This document shows, in pieces, positions 1-12,707 of a stretch of DNA of 64,000 nucleotides. The first letter of the stretch is position 1, and the number at the start of each line of letters is the position of its first letter. This DNA is from Argentina anserina (lineage: Eukaryota; Streptophyta; Magnoliopsida; Rosales; Rosaceae): NCBI RefSeq assembly GCF_933775445.1, contig NC_065878.1:18798395-18862394 (forward strand), in the 5' to 3' direction. A program made the position numbers and the translations under genes. The notes beneath the pieces were generated by a model. The model made no database searches. It was not told where the DNA came from and saw nothing but the letters and a program-made list of their open reading frames with translations.

Positions 1-3000
1 AGTCCCAGGATCCAAAACATACCTAGAGAAGAGATTTTAATGTCTGTTATCCATGAGCGATAACTACAAAGTATGTTTATAGAACACGGAGAGGGAGAGA
101 TTTACAGACGCAATCACAAAAAATAAAGATGTGACATCAAGAATGACTGCATTAATGCTGGCCTAGATTATGGGGATTATGGAAACATACATGTCAATGA
201 CAAGTTTGATTAAGACGCTCACTGCTGCATCCATCGACGGCTTTCCATAGTTATTATTTAATCTAGATGATACTGTCATCAGATTAGCAGTGGGTGAAGA
301 TGCCTCGGAGCAAACTGCAGCAATGACTTCACAAACCTCAGCTGGATTCAACCGCAGGGGTTGTTGTTCACTGATGCACATGGAATATATGGTAAGAGAG
401 AGTTAATTGAACAAAAATGCTAGCAACTTGAATGTCCAATTCAATAGACACAAGTGTTAAAATAGCTCTCACAGCCAACATTGAAACGTATTCCAAGCTA
501 TTATGAATAAAACTGGATCCTGGAATATAATCAATATCCTATTTGCTACCTGTAGTGACGATATTGAAAAAGCGGTTTAGCCCGTGGACGAAATGTGCTC
601 GCAGGAGATTCATCCCTGAAATTTTACACTTGGAATATTCAGAACAGCATTTTTTTCAATAAAACCTTATTATGATGCTAAAGTTCTAACTTCAGATAAT
701 GTATGACTATGCGTGTTAGAAACTTTTTTTTTGAACAGTAGTGTCAGTAAACTAAACATAGGGTTAAGGGATTAGGGTTTCTGATTGGATTTACTGCAAA
801 CCTTACACCCAAAAAAGGGATAAATAATATATATGCTTTGATGTACCATGTAATCACACCAGATTTATCTTTAGTTTCTGTTTTCTATCCTGTGGTAATT
901 TTTCAGAAATCTGTGCAACAAAATTAAAGAATCTAAATTGCAACACAATCCATCTACTTTAATGAGTTGAACATACAAGATAGGATAGCATACCATATTT
1001 GACTCGGGCCAGATTTAGTGCGTTTACATGCTGTTATTGCCCTCAGGTGGGCACGTGCTGCTGATGAATCAGTAATTGCAGTTACTGGTGAAGGTTGCAA
1101 CAGTTGATCAAGATAAGGCATATCGGCCGTTCCGAAGAACTTCCACGGTTGACCCTTCATTTTAGCTTTCACGTCTCCTACAAGTAGAGCTGCTGCACCT
1201 ACTTCTAGGAGATTATATGTTCTCATTTCTTGGGAATTTGCAACGCGATCACTTGATGATGGAACACATAAAGTACTCAAATTAATTAAAAGCAAAAGCA
1301 GAAAGACAAAGACAAACTAAAACTGAAATTGTGGTAAAGAACCTCCAAAAGGGTAATATGGCAAGCCATTTCTGTTACCTTTCCAGTAGCAATAATGATG
1401 ACTGCTGTTCTCCGAGCCAGCGCCACCTAAGAACGTCGAGTGCAAGGTATTCAAGATCTTTCATTCCATCAACCTTTTCAGTATTTGATAGGTTCAAAAT
1501 AGACATAGGTGTGACATCTTTATTCTCTGAAGATTCCCCACTATGTGCAGGGCTTAGCTGCCCATTGAAGGATCTACTCAACAAAGAAGACAAACTAGGA
1601 AGGGATTGTCTGGTTGCAGACAGGCCTCCAGAAAAAGCACCTGGGTGGAATGATCGCCTTGGAAGATGTTGAGACACCAGAGACCGCACATAGTTCAATG
1701 ACTTTACAAGAGTCCCAGAAGCAAAACTAGGTACAGACAAAGGGGGAATATTTGTAGATGCTGTTGATGCAAGCGACTGTGACCAAGGAGTCAATTTCCG
1801 GTTGGGACCCATATCACATTCGGCAATAGTGTTTACACAAAACCGATCAATCTGCAGTAATGTCTCTTCACTGGGTTTGTACCTTAAAAAAGTAAAACAA
1901 AAAAAAGTCCACTCAAACTATGAATATTACCACATTGATTATAACAAAATCAAGAAAAAAAAAGACCCATAAAGGGAGAAAGATCTCAAGATATATAGAA
2001 GTATAGAACATACCGTAAGAGGTAGCGTTTCAAAAGTGCCACGCACCTTGCGACAACTGCAGGGCTGGCATAATAGAAAATCAACATTAAGAAAAATAAA
2101 CAATACCATAACACACATTTCTATATGGTGCTCGATGGAACTCAATTGGCAAAGATTATGATATAATTAGCAAGCCTTTGGTAGATATGTATTTGAGGAC
2201 AACATTATCTACCACAAAACTCTTAGGGTGGGATGGGTGAAGCAGGAAGTTTAAAAAAACAAATTTGTTGTTTTTTTATGATGATTCTATTCAACTTCGT
2301 TGTTGCTTCATTACAACCTAGGTCAAAATCAACTGACGTCACATTAGTTACTATGTATAGTAACAAGACTTATATTGGGGTCTGTGTCTTCATATCCAGC
2401 AAAAAGTTTCAAGAGTATGCCCATGTGCACTCACACTGGATTAAATGCAAGCATAATAACTTAGGATCATAAATTCTCACTTTTCCTAGCAATATTCTGG
2501 TTATAGAAACGAAAGCTTATAATATTTACCTACAAGAAAAGAAAACCAATAAGAGTTGCCTACAGGAGTTACCTGCGCTCCCTCTCAGCAATGGTATGTT
2601 CTAAAATCACACTGTAAGATAAGTCCATCGTTGTTGGGGATGCCAAATAATCCTGCCAATCATAAGTTTAATTTTTGAAATGAAATGAAAAGTTGCAGCT
2701 CATGCAAGTCAAGGAATAAGATAAGTACCAAGTCCAACAACATAAAGAAAAGTTCTCAATACGATGTCAGACCAACCAGTGGACAGTCCAGCATCCAGAA
2801 AGGGCAATAAAAATAAAATTATAACTTGAACAGAGTTTCCATTTGAAGCAACATTTTTGGTAATCCAAGCCAAGTCAAGTAGTGATATTGCAATCTCCTC
2901 TTTGACCAGAATGTTTGAAAAGGAATCAGTACATAAGGACTGAAATTTAACTTAAACATAAGAAGAGCATCAATAACTGAATACTAACGTGTAAACCCTA

Positions 3001-3964
3001 ATCATGGAGGGAATACAATAAAACAGTACATGCAAAACCAATAACAGAAATAGCTTCTCTTATCGACGTTAGCAAGCAACGCTTACCATAGAAACAAAAC
3101 TACAAATTAATTCTGGGGAAATTGTTACCTACAGATGAAAAACAATTTAAACAAAGTGTTCTTATAAAATAATAAATAATTTGACCCAACTATCTTGCAT
3201 TTCCAACTTCCCCCATCATAAATAACTAAAGAAGCCGTTTAACTTTTGAAATTAAATGCAACAAAGCAATCGAAGCCAGGTAATTCAACATTCACAAGTG
3301 CCTGAATTGAGGAGACCACATTTAATACCCACCTTGAGGCTCCAATACCTATATCCCAAACAAAACACTCACTAAGAGTACACTCTACACGGTTCGGCAG
3401 CTAAAAGAATCTATCAACCTAAACACAACCTCACGTTTTCATCTCCAATGCACATAAATTTGTACTCAGTGAGCCAAAGCCACACGTTGGGCTGCGATCG
3501 AGCTCAAGTCACTATATTATAAAGCAAAAGAAACCTAATAATGACTTCCAATTGTTAATCTCAGCAAACAGCCCGAGCTCAAATCTCGAATTAAGCTCCC
3601 TACACACTCAATTAAGCCAAAATCCACCAATTCAAACTCAAATCACACACACACTAAGCTCTAGATTCCACAAACCACGCCAGCATTTCAAAGATCCAAA
3701 AAAAAAAATTAACGAAATCGAAAATCAGAGCAAGTCCCCACTCACCCTGAGAATTCTGGAAGCTTCGGAGAGGAGCACACTGGAGGAAGTGGTGGCATGG
3801 TGCGAGCTCGCCGCCGACGACGCCAGACAATCCGCCACCGAGCGCCGCAGCGGCTCCGGCGGCTTCTTCATGGACGAAGATCTCAGCCGCGAGACGCCTC
3901 CGCCGCCGCCGACCTGGAGCCGCGAGCTCCCGGGGCTCCGGCCCGGACTGTAGACCGACGACAT
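1..3964 (-). CDS. Conserved plant protein of unknown function (N-terminal 460 aa, partial)
   Basis: Eight exons read on the minus strand with continuous phase: 3746-3964, 2573-2652, 2014-2064, 1379-1882, 994-1251, 550-615, 191-370 and 1-22, the last cut by the window edge. They give 460 residues starting MSSVYSPGRSPGSSRLQ, with a Gly/Ser/Arg-rich N-terminus (1-45), then a helical region containing DYLASPTTMDLSYSVILEHT, a Ser-rich linker, KMKGQPWKFFGTADMPYLDQ and finally EQQPLRLNPAEVCEVIAAVC. Every junction has GT/AG borders and the phases agree. I recognise this as a large (about 1,100-1,200 aa) land-plant protein without assigned function; from memory the Arabidopsis relative is At3g12590. 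The helical downstream part resembles ARM/HEAT-type folds, which is inference. The start was chosen as the first ATG in the GC-rich first exon. Confidence 0.85.
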
Positions 3965-5122
3965 GACCGAATCTCTCGGAATCTCCTAGTGAAGTGGAAT
4001 TTTCACAGTGGTGTGAACACTCTCTCCTCTGTTACATTTAGAGATGAATCCTATGGGATTGTAACGAATCCGAGTTGGTTCTCTGTGTTCATTGAACTTG
4101 GGAAATGAAGAAGAAGAAGAATAAGGATGGAGATTTGGGGGGTGGGGGTGGTGTTGTACTTTTCTATTTTGGTTTTGCGAGAGAGCTTGAGAATTTGTGC
4201 TTGTTAATTTTGGGATTAGCTGTACGTATTGGCGTGGTTTTATGAGACCTCATTAGCTGGCATGCGCTAGAATTTGTCACCTTTTTAGTGCGAATAAGGG
4301 CATTTTCGGGTTTTTCAATATGAAGACCGACTGCACTTTTGGTCTCTGTAACTTTTTGGGTTACTTCTTCTGGTTAATAAAAGTGTGTACTGGGGTTAAT
4401 ATGGAAACTACCGTTGGTAATAACACTAGGCAGTAGGCACTACATTCCTACTAGGGTACGTTTTGTAACTTTTGTTTGTTTCCATCCACGAGGAATTTCT
4501 GCCGATGCCTCATTAGATTCTTTTTACTAGTTTTATAGATCTTTGGGGTTATGGATAGGTAACTCATCTAAAAACATAACGACCAAGAGTTCAAATATAA
4601 CTTAAACAAAGCTTAAAACTAAACGACTAGGTAATTTCATACTTAAGGTATTTAAATGTGTTCGTTTTTCATGTAATATTTTGAAGTATCCAAGTGTCAT
4701 ATTAACATGTCAAGTGATTCGAGCTCGTGAACCTAATGCTTTGTATCGGCAAAACCCAATCATGTTTAGAAACTACATTCCTCATATCATTTGACATTTT
4801 ATAAAGAACACAATATAATCCACTTCATATCAACATAGGTTATTTCAAGAAGAGTTAAACTGTGAACATGAACCGCGTCTATAGCACTTGTGATTTAAGA
4901 GTACACTATAGTTTCAACTGATTTAGGTGCGCATTTGCGTTCTCATTCTTGTTCACTGATGTAATAATCTTCTATGCACTTCATGCTAATGTATAAGAAA
5001 GATCCATCATAAATATAAGTTCTTATTCTAATTTAAAACAAAAAACAAAAAAAATAAAAAAATAAAAAAAATAAAAAAAACATGCCAACAATTTTGCCAT
5101 CAAACCCGACCCGGCCTAACCC
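3965..5122. other. Intergenic: upstream region of the first gene and 3' flank of the isomerase
   Basis: No convincing coding, RNA or repeat feature. The part next to 3964 should hold the leader and promoter of the minus-strand gene. An A-rich run of A/T tracts lies at about 5036-5085, just 3' of the isomerase stop. Short ORFs on both strands around 3800-4100 are antisense to, or read through, exon 1. Confidence 0.5.
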
Positions 5123-5824
5123 CTAAAGTCGGGATCCAATGCTAGTATGAACCTTTCGAATCTCCTCCAAAACCTCCACCATCAAGCCCATGCGAATCTG
5201 AGCGTACACGTGTCCCTTCCACTTCCTCCTAGCGAACTCCTCCCCCATTCTAACCGCCGCCTCAACCGTCTCCTCCGCGCCATCAACCGCCAAATCTATA
5301 ATCCCCTTCTCCACCGCCACCGCCGCCTTCACCTTATCCGCTCTCAGCATCAAATCGCGCACCGCCGTCGCCGATCCCACCTTGTTCTTAACCAGCGCGT
5401 GGAACCAAGCCGGAATCACCAGCGCGATATCCATCTCGCTCATATATATAAACCCCCGATCCTTCCTCATCACAACATAGTCGTGGCACCGCGCCAGGAT
5501 GAACCCCGCGGCGCAGGCGTGGCCGGTGACGGCGGCGATCGTCGGCAGGGGGAGAGAGATGTAATCCGCCACGATTGAACGGAGCTTGGAGGTCATGAGC
5601 TCGCCCCGGACCTTGTCCGACCCGGCCCAGTCCAGATCGTACCCGTTGGAGAAGAATTTGCCGTGCGCGGTGGTGATCAGGGCCACGGAGGATGACGTGG
5701 CGGCGGCTCTGACTTGGTTTAAAGCTGATTGGATTGCGTCTAGTAGGGTCGGGTTGAGCCTATGCTCGCCCGGCCCAGTTAAAGTGAGGATGAAGACCTC
5801 GCCTTTCTTCTCCAATGTACACAT
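5123..5824 (-). CDS. ECI1: Enoyl-CoA delta-isomerase, peroxisomal (ECI1-like)
   Basis: Intronless 233-aa protein of the crotonase superfamily, starting MCTLEKKGEVFILTLTGPGE. It has the hallmark blocks HRLNPTLLDAI near the N-terminus, SNGYDLDWAG, and the oxyanion-hole region AAVTGHACAAGFILARCHDY followed by YMSEMDIALVIPAWF. The protein ends in SRL, a functional plant peroxisomal targeting signal type 1. Plant ECIs shift cis-3 or trans-3 enoyl-CoA double bonds to the trans-2 form so that unsaturated fatty acids can be beta-oxidised; length (about 240 aa) and single-exon structure fit. The start is the ATG at 5824; an in-frame upstream TTG codon is not used. The DIA in SEMDIALV differs from the acidic residue I recall at that place in Arabidopsis ECI1, so activity should not be assumed. 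Confidence 0.88.
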   Translation of the reverse strand: MCTLEKKGEVFILTLTGPGEHRLNPTLLDAIQSALNQVRAAATSSSVALITTAHGKFFSNGYDLDWAGSDKVRGELMTSKLRSIVADYISLPLPTIAAVTGHACAAGFILARCHDYVVMRKDRGFIYMSEMDIALVIPAWFHALVKNKVGSATAVRDLMLRADKVKAAVAVEKGIIDLAVDGAEETVEAAVRMGEEFARRKWKGHVYAQIRMGLMVEVLEEIRKVHTSIGSRL

Positions 5825-6087
5825 TTTCTTCAACTTCTCAGTTTCTCTCAGAAAATGTGACTTTGAAGAGTTCGAGAAAATTTGGTTAGGATTGTTAATA
5901 TATAAAGCTGTGGGATTGAGATTTCAAAGCCATCTTTTTTGAATTGGTCTATGTTTTGACTGAGAGTGACACAAAAGTATGGGTCCGAGGATAGCATAGA
6001 TTCATTATAAAACCAATGTAGCAGTACCAGAGGAGAAAGATCCTACAGACTTTGAACCCTAGCAATCGATTAGGTGCCAACCCTACT

Positions 6088-7709
6088 TCAGTACCTACGC
6101 AGGCCGCGGTCGTGCATCAAGGCCGAAGGGCACTCGTAAGCCTGGTGACCCCTTCCTCCACAGTTGCGGCAGATGACAATGGAGACGCACTCGCGGCTGA
6201 CATGCCCGGGCTGGCCGCAATTACGGCAGATGATGTCCCGGAAAGGGGCTGCGATGTTTTCCAGGCCTGACTTGGGGCAGTGGCGGGCAACGTGGCCTGA
6301 TATGTTGCAGATGTTGCAGACAGGCTTGTTGGGGCAGTCACGGGCGAGGTGACCTGGCAGGCGGCAGTTGTTGCATGCTTTCTCATTGGTGCAGGCGACT
6401 GCAAAGTGGCCCGGCTTGTAGCAGTTGTTGCAGAGCCTTGCATCATGGGATGGAAGAGAGGGGTTTGAGCAATCACGAGCAAGGTGACCCATCTTACCAC
6501 ACATATGGCAGACCGGATCATTGGAGCATTGGTTTGCAAGATGTCCAGGCTCCTTGCAGTTCCAGCACGTAGTGGTCGAGTTGCATTCAGCAGCAATGTG
6601 GCTGATACAAGAATACAGCATTAAAAGTGGTCAAAGACACTTTCAGCAAGCAGATTTAGTGCTAAACTGTTATCAAGTTCACAACTTCCAATTTATCAAA
6701 TCTAAGCATCCTACAGAAAATCAATGGCTCAGCATAAGTTAAAAGTTCTCACCCAGGAAGTCCACAGTTGTTGCAGACAGTCATATTTGGACAATCTCGG
6801 GCAAAATGCCCTGGCCGTTTACATTTGTTGCAAAGAAAATCATTCCTGCTATGTAACACAATATCAGTCACCACATGAGATCTCAGGAGAAGCAACGATA
6901 GACGGAAAATTATGGAGTCCAAGTTAAAAGTTTCCTCTCTTGCTGTGCCTTCCTCCAGTTAAAAGTTCTAACTTTTTCCTAAATTCATAATAAGACTTGC
7001 TGAAAGTAGCATGAAACAGTCAAATGTTTAGATCACATAAGCACACCAACACACTGATGTTATTTCTATTCCGGATTTTTTGTTTTTCAAACACTAGTAT
7101 AATGTCTTAAGATTCAGCAGTGATAGGCCCTGACAAGAGTTGATATGTTTAGTAAATGAACTCAAAAACCAAGGGAAGAAGACCATATTTTTCAACAGAA
7201 TGGCAAAGCACAAGCAACCAAACTAGAACTCATATGACACAAATGCAGCAGTTAAACTTAATATGCAGTACATTAAATTCTGATATTAAATTCACATCCA
7301 AACTCATACAATGAGTGTCATATTGTGAAGCCCCTATGGTTCCCTTTCTTGTGTATCAGTCAACTACCGTAATAAAAGTATCAACATATTTATTCTCGAC
7401 AGTATAATATTCTGCTGATAAAATTATGAAGTCCCTACACCCTCTAAAACCTCCTCGAAAAAACGCTTATACCAAAACAACAAATGCCTGCAGAGAAGTT
7501 TGCACAGAGTCGCTCTATGATTATCCTACGAGCATTCAAAAAAAAAAAACACAAGCAAAAAGTGAGCACACTAAACACGAAAGATTCAACCACAATGTGT
7601 TGGGATACCTATTCACACGGCGCTCCCGTTCCCTAGGATATGGGGCATCACGGTAAGATGCACGTTCACTGCTACGGAACCTCCTGGATCGAGAGGGACT
7701 TTGGCTCAT
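6088..7709 (-). CDS. CCHC zinc-knuckle nucleic-acid-binding protein (CNBP/GIS2-like)
   Basis: Three coding exons, 7609-7709, 6753-6845 and 6088-6601, give 235 residues. The N-terminus (1-34) is rich in Ser-Arg dipeptides ([16 protein letters not shown]). Nine CX2CX4HX4C zinc knuckles follow: [112 protein letters not shown] and [14 protein letters not shown]. The architecture matches eukaryotic CNBP, yeast Gis2 and plant 'zinc finger protein GIS2', which bind single-stranded nucleic acids and act in translation and mRNA control. A leader intron is likely: donor CTAG/GTAACT near 8382 and acceptor TTTCAG ending at 7737, with leader sequence up to about 8480. The knuckles are nearly back to back; the protein ends DRGLRRY. 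Confidence 0.92.
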
Positions 7710-8858
7710 TGTTGCAAACACCAAGTAAAAGCTTCACTGAAATATCTAAAACACTGATCTACAAAATATATCCAGAACAAGCACCACACTCCTGAAAACA
7801 GCAAACTCCCACCAATCAAATCTCAAAGCTGACAAACAAAAACCATAAACAGATTCTTCAAACGACCTATCAACCACTGATTTTCACATAAGAACAATAA
7901 AACACAAGAAACCCACAATACATCAGTTTTACCAGATATCATCAGTAAAACAAGAAAAACTAAACAAATTACCACTCTTGTTCTTCGCTATTAAAATTAC
8001 ACAGAATCCAAAATCACTGAAAGACAAGAAGCAAAACTAAAGTAATGCAGAAAACCCACATCAGCAAAACTCAAGTAATCACAGAAACATAACATATGAA
8101 ACTTCAGACTCAAAATTCACATACTTTTCTCAGTGTTCTTGTCACAGAGTCAGTAAAGGTGAAAACTTTACCAAACGAATCTCACTCTTCAACCTTTAAT
8201 TTCACAATGTATCTATAAATTAAGCTTTCTCTAAACACCCACATGTTCCAAATCTCGACCCTTAAATTTAATAAATTGCAACTGTAAAAATTGTAAAGAG
8301 AGAAAAGGAGTCGGAATTTGGAAATGTAAATAAACAGAGGAAAATATAGAGATAATTGAAAGGGAGGAGAGGGGGGTAGTTACCTAGGTCGTCATATCAT
8401 GTAGGAGAAAGAAAAAGTGGAGATGCAGAATGAAGAAGACGATGCGTGGGAAACCCTCGAGTGAAACTGATTTAGGGATTCGAAGCGGAGAGTTTTATAC
8501 TTCCTCCATGATGCGCTTAAGTGCACGATCAAAACTACACCGTTTAAACGTGTCATTTGTGTTCATATTTTTTTTGTTCCTTTTTATGCATCAAATAGTG
8601 TTGTTGCATTGCACAATATCAAATAAGAGGGCTACTGAAAGCCTCTTTCAAACGGATCGAAACCTATCATCCAAAATGTATGTGTTTTGTGGTATTGGCA
8701 TTGTAATTTTTTCTTTCTAACACACTATTTTGATAAACCAATTTTTAGAAAAAATGTGTATTGGTAGCAAGCAGAAAAAGAGGCTAAATGATTCAGACGT
8801 CATCGAGAGCACCCACTGTCATCCGAGACTAGTCAAAGGAAATCATAAAATGTACATT
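7710..8858. other. Leader intron and promoter region of the zinc-knuckle gene
   Basis: On the minus strand a plausible 5' untranslated exon lies at about 8382-8480 and joins 7736, just upstream of the start codon. No other gene is supported; short plus-strand ORFs at 8430-8984 lack any recognisable protein and partly enter the MITE. Confidence 0.5.
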
Positions 8859-9484
8859 CAGGGGCGGATCCAAGGCATTGCCTGGTGGGGCTCAAGCCTA
8901 CCCAATTTTTTTGGGGTTAAAAAAAAAGGTATATATCATTATTTTTGTGGTATTTATATTTGTTCTCAACTAAATTTTTCCTAATTATACTCATTCTACA
9001 CTTCTGGTCTTTGTTATTTCCCACAACCCTCCTTTCTTGACGCAGTTCAAATCATGTTCGTTATTGAACGTGAAGAGAAAGTGATATTCCCAACGCCGTT
9101 TTGGTTCTATTATGTCTTCTAGTTTCTTATTGATATATATATATATATATTCATATATATATATATATTGTAAAATAATTTTATTTAAGAAGAAGAATCA
9201 AAATTTCTTAAGTAAAAACTATTTTAATTATCTTTCATCTATCTATTGATTTTGAACTTGTAAGTGAGTTATTGAGGTTCAATCTAATCAATTTGAAAAG
9301 AAAAAATTAGTGCGCTTTCTAATGTCTTTTATTTTCATAATATTCTTCTATTTGCATTCACACCCATTTTTAATTTAAAAACTCATTAACATTTACAGTT
9401 TACATAGTTGTAGCAGTAAAAAAATATTTTGCCTTCGACCAAACTTAAAGCCCACCCTATGTCGAAATCCTGAATCCGCCACTG
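8859..9484. mobile_element. hAT-type MITE, copy 1
   Basis: A 626-bp AT-rich non-coding element with imperfect terminal inverted repeats: CAGGGGCGGATCCAAGG at the left and, in reverse complement of the right end, CAGTGGCGGATTCAGG. It is flanked by near-identical 8-bp target duplications, tgtacatt (8851-8858) and cgtacatt (9485-9492). CAG-type ends with 8-bp duplications are diagnostic of hAT elements. No transposase is encoded. A second member lies at 15542-16205. Confidence 0.8.
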
Positions 9485-10046
9485 CGTACATTCCTTAATT
9501 GAAAATCACCTCCGCAACATTTGTCTGAGAATGCGCGTCATTTTTTTTAACTTTTTTGAACACTTTTTTTATTAGAACTACTTTTTTAACACCTTATATT
9601 AACTATGTTGTAACTTGAATCAAGTGTAAATCTATACTCTTATAACTAAAATTCACTTTCTCAATTAAAATGGGTGTGAAAATATATGAACACATTTGCA
9701 CCATATGTTATTATAAAATGAGATTATATAATTCAGTGATAAAAATGTAATTGTAAAAATCAGAAATAGAAAAAAAAAAATTATTCCCTCTACATATAAC
9801 TTCTCCCTCTATATAACTATCACGCTATCTCCAATATTTACAATAACATCTTTGTAATTAAACACTCACGCTCATCTAGTACTAAATTAAGTTATCTAAT
9901 TTGATTTTTTTTAATCTAAAATTCATCCAAAACTTTCCATGCCATCAAGTAAATATGCCCATCTGTCAATTTTAGAGGTACGAACAAAAAATCCCTTTCC
10001 CACATTCGGGAGGAGAGTGTTAGATTAACTAACGATAACTTGAGGT
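9485..10046. other. AT-rich intergenic DNA
   Basis: Nothing coding or structured recognised between the MITE and the eL15 pseudogene. Confidence 0.5.
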
Positions 10047-10362
10047 TCAACATGTAACTCCGTGCTTGTGAACAGGATTCACGATCCAATTGATGCTTGA
10101 GCCTTTGTTGATGACAGTGTGAGCAACATGAGCAAGAATAAGCTCAAAGCACTGTAACTTCAGACGAAAACGCTCCTCAGCCAAAGACCTTTTGCTGCGT
10201 TAGAACTTCAGTTGTGTAACTTAACTCTCTTGGCGTGGGTAACATATCCCTGCTTGGACTTGTAGTCCAGAAGTTAAGGCGAAACCCTCTGAACGAATCC
10301 CATCACATCAGATTGCTTCTTCCGCCATAGCTCAGAGAGCTACTTGTAGCTATCAACTCCCC
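10047..10362 (-). pseudogene. Ribosomal protein eL15 (RPL15) pseudogene
   Basis: On the minus strand three pieces of large-subunit ribosomal protein eL15 are in the right order. Near 10277-10345: LSELWRKKQSDVMGFVQRV, preceded by an in-frame stop in AYK*. At 10210-10262: DYKSKQGYVTHAKRV. At 10061-10195: SKRSLAEER followed by INWIVNPVHKH and then a stop. The eL15 segment between KQGYV and SKRS, and the segment between AEER and the INWI block, are deleted, and frame changes separate the pieces. It is too degraded to make eL15. A retrocopy is likely since no introns are visible, but short spans limit that inference. Confidence 0.8.
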
Positions 10363-12707
10363 CGGCGCACAAGCTACAGCCATCAGTCAGGCCGAGGTTT
10401 TCGACTCTCGTAAGTCCTGTGTAATCAAACCATGCAGTATCAGAACAACCAGAATACAAGGCAATGACTGAAAAAAAAAAAACAGGGATCGAGACATCAC
10501 AATTACCTGGTCCTGGGGCAACATTGGTACAGAGAATTCACCGTAGCATTTTTCGCCTTGAGTAGCTTAGCAGTCATTATCATTATATGATTTATATCTT
10601 CCCCCATGATCATTATATCTTCCTCCGTGAGATCGAGACTTAATGAGAGGAGAACTAGACTAGAGAAAGGGAGAAAGTGAGAAAATAGGGTTAACGATCG
10701 AGCACATGCACGATGGTTTATATAACATTAGGGATCCGTATAAGAAAGCTAGAAGATTTGAGTTTTTTTGAAAAAGTATAAATGGTGGGGATCATCGTGT
10801 GATGATTATATATACCAAAATCTTTGTATCTTTTTTTGGCAAGTTAAACCAATGGAGAGGCCTTTACTTACAAATGCAGATGATTCCTTACCAATTACTG
10901 TTTGGATATTACAGTAAAAAGAATTGGTGAGAGCCACTTAGCTCAAAAGCGTTTGCTTATTTTAATTTCAATTTTCAACATAAAAGAATTTGAACTGAGT
11001 TCAATCTACGCCTCGTTCATATATAGGTTAAGATGATATAAACTTAATTTTGATCATGAATTTGAAAACTAATTATCTGGTTATCTGGTATATATTCTTG
11101 ACTTTTGGAGATACGTTAAAACTTATTAAAAGATCCAAATTTTGAAGAGTATATATATATTGGGGATTCGAAGAGTTACTACAGTAGTTGGCCTTGTGAC
11201 AAGTACTTGCATGCGTCAGATTTACAATGAAAGTTATTCATTTGGCCTTCAAAATTTACAAGTGAACTCAAAGGACGATATGGATAACTGACTACGAACA
11301 TTGCTTCATTACAGTACATACAACTATACAAGGCTACAAAGCTACAAAGCCTGTGAAAGTTCATAAAATAGAACTTATAACAAGCATCTGAAACGTGTCT
11401 AATTCTTGTAAAATTGAGGAGATACTACTAGCAACTGATTTGGGCGGCATTGATATAGTGCAACATTATATTTGTTTACACAAAGAGGTGATTATTAATT
11501 ACTGTGAATAATCACGACAGTAAATATACAATTGAGTATGATTGTCTATAATTGATGTTCATCTTACATACGGGCTCTCGATCGGAAAACCCCTCTCGCT
11601 CCTTTGTACGTCTTAAATTCTGCTTGATGGTCGGGTGCGCAGGAAACCCACATTCATGCCTAACGTCTCAGAGGCTTGCAATGTATTGTGTTCTGATATC
11701 GGCAGTATTGATATGGTACCGCCGAGTATTTGTTTACACACAGAGATGACTGTAGCAATCACAATAGTCATCATATTGATCACTTGTATCTGCCTCCATG
11801 ACAACAACCTTAACTATCTCACACACTACTGACTTGCATCAATTGCTCAACTCATAATCTAATACACTAAATTGAATTGGAAAAAGAAAAGGAATGAAAA
11901 GAATTGAGCTTGGATTTTGGGAAGGAATTGAAAATTATATGGGAAAGAAGACGAGACTGAGGGTTTTGAGAAAACGGGAGCCATAGAGGAGTCTTATATA
12001 GAAGAAAGAAAAATAACAAGCGTAATTTGTGTTTATCAAAATCTAAACAAATCTTACTAATAAATACAATAGAATATGTTAATCTGGATAGGAATTCAAT
12101 TAAATCTGTCAATTTTGCGAAATTTACTAGAGTTCGTGAACTATAAAGAGTCAAACAACGTTAATTAAAATCTAAATTGGTTTTGGGACTCATTTTTGGG
12201 TTTTGGGGGTCTCTTATTAAAGTCTTATGGACTACTCAGGAAATTCCAGATGTTCTGCTGTTTAGCGAAGTCGTTTAGAAACCCTATTGTACGATAACCC
12301 CACAGTTTAACCACTTAAGATCACATCGGGACATGAGTCTACATGTAAAGAAGTAAAGAAAAAAACAGTTGAAAATGAAAATACAACATACATGTGTTCC
12401 AAACTTGCTAGAATACATAAGTTACAGATCCAGGACGTCTATTCTTGCAGAAGATGAAAATAAAACATTTTTTTATGATGAAAAATAAAACATACATATA
12501 CTCGAAACAGAAAAAAAGTTTTGCAGTCTCACAGAAGTGTCTTAGCACACAACTATGGACTTTCCCCTGCTTAATTAGCCTGTAGATTCTACATGCCATT
12601 ACTAATTTACTACACATAACTACAATCATTTCGATGAGAGAATTGCTGTAAGCCAAACTATATGGATGGCAACTGCAAACTATCAAAAGAGCAGCAGATG
12701 TAACAGT
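10363..12707. other. Unassigned region with possible minus-strand transcription units
   Basis: No protein family recognised. A TATATAAA on the minus strand near 10717-10724 could drive a transcript into the eL15 pseudogene. A second minus-strand TATA motif near 11985-11993 precedes a short ORF starting MAPVFSKPSVSSSF and the 11440-11830 segment, which contains two related stretches (about 11444-11490 and 11700-11750) sharing GTATTGATATGGT-like and TTTGTTTACACA motifs. Small ORFs at 11179-11364 and 11613-11807 have no recognisable similarity. Confidence 0.35.

Noticed and set aside
6052..6742. Several ORFs on both strands over the zinc-knuckle exons
   Set aside because: They are other-frame shadows created by repeated Cys/His codons; the real frame has nine regular knuckles.
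8430..8984. Plus-strand ORFs of 84-96 codons
   Set aside because: No family motifs; one overlaps the leader of the zinc-knuckle gene in antisense and the other runs into the MITE.
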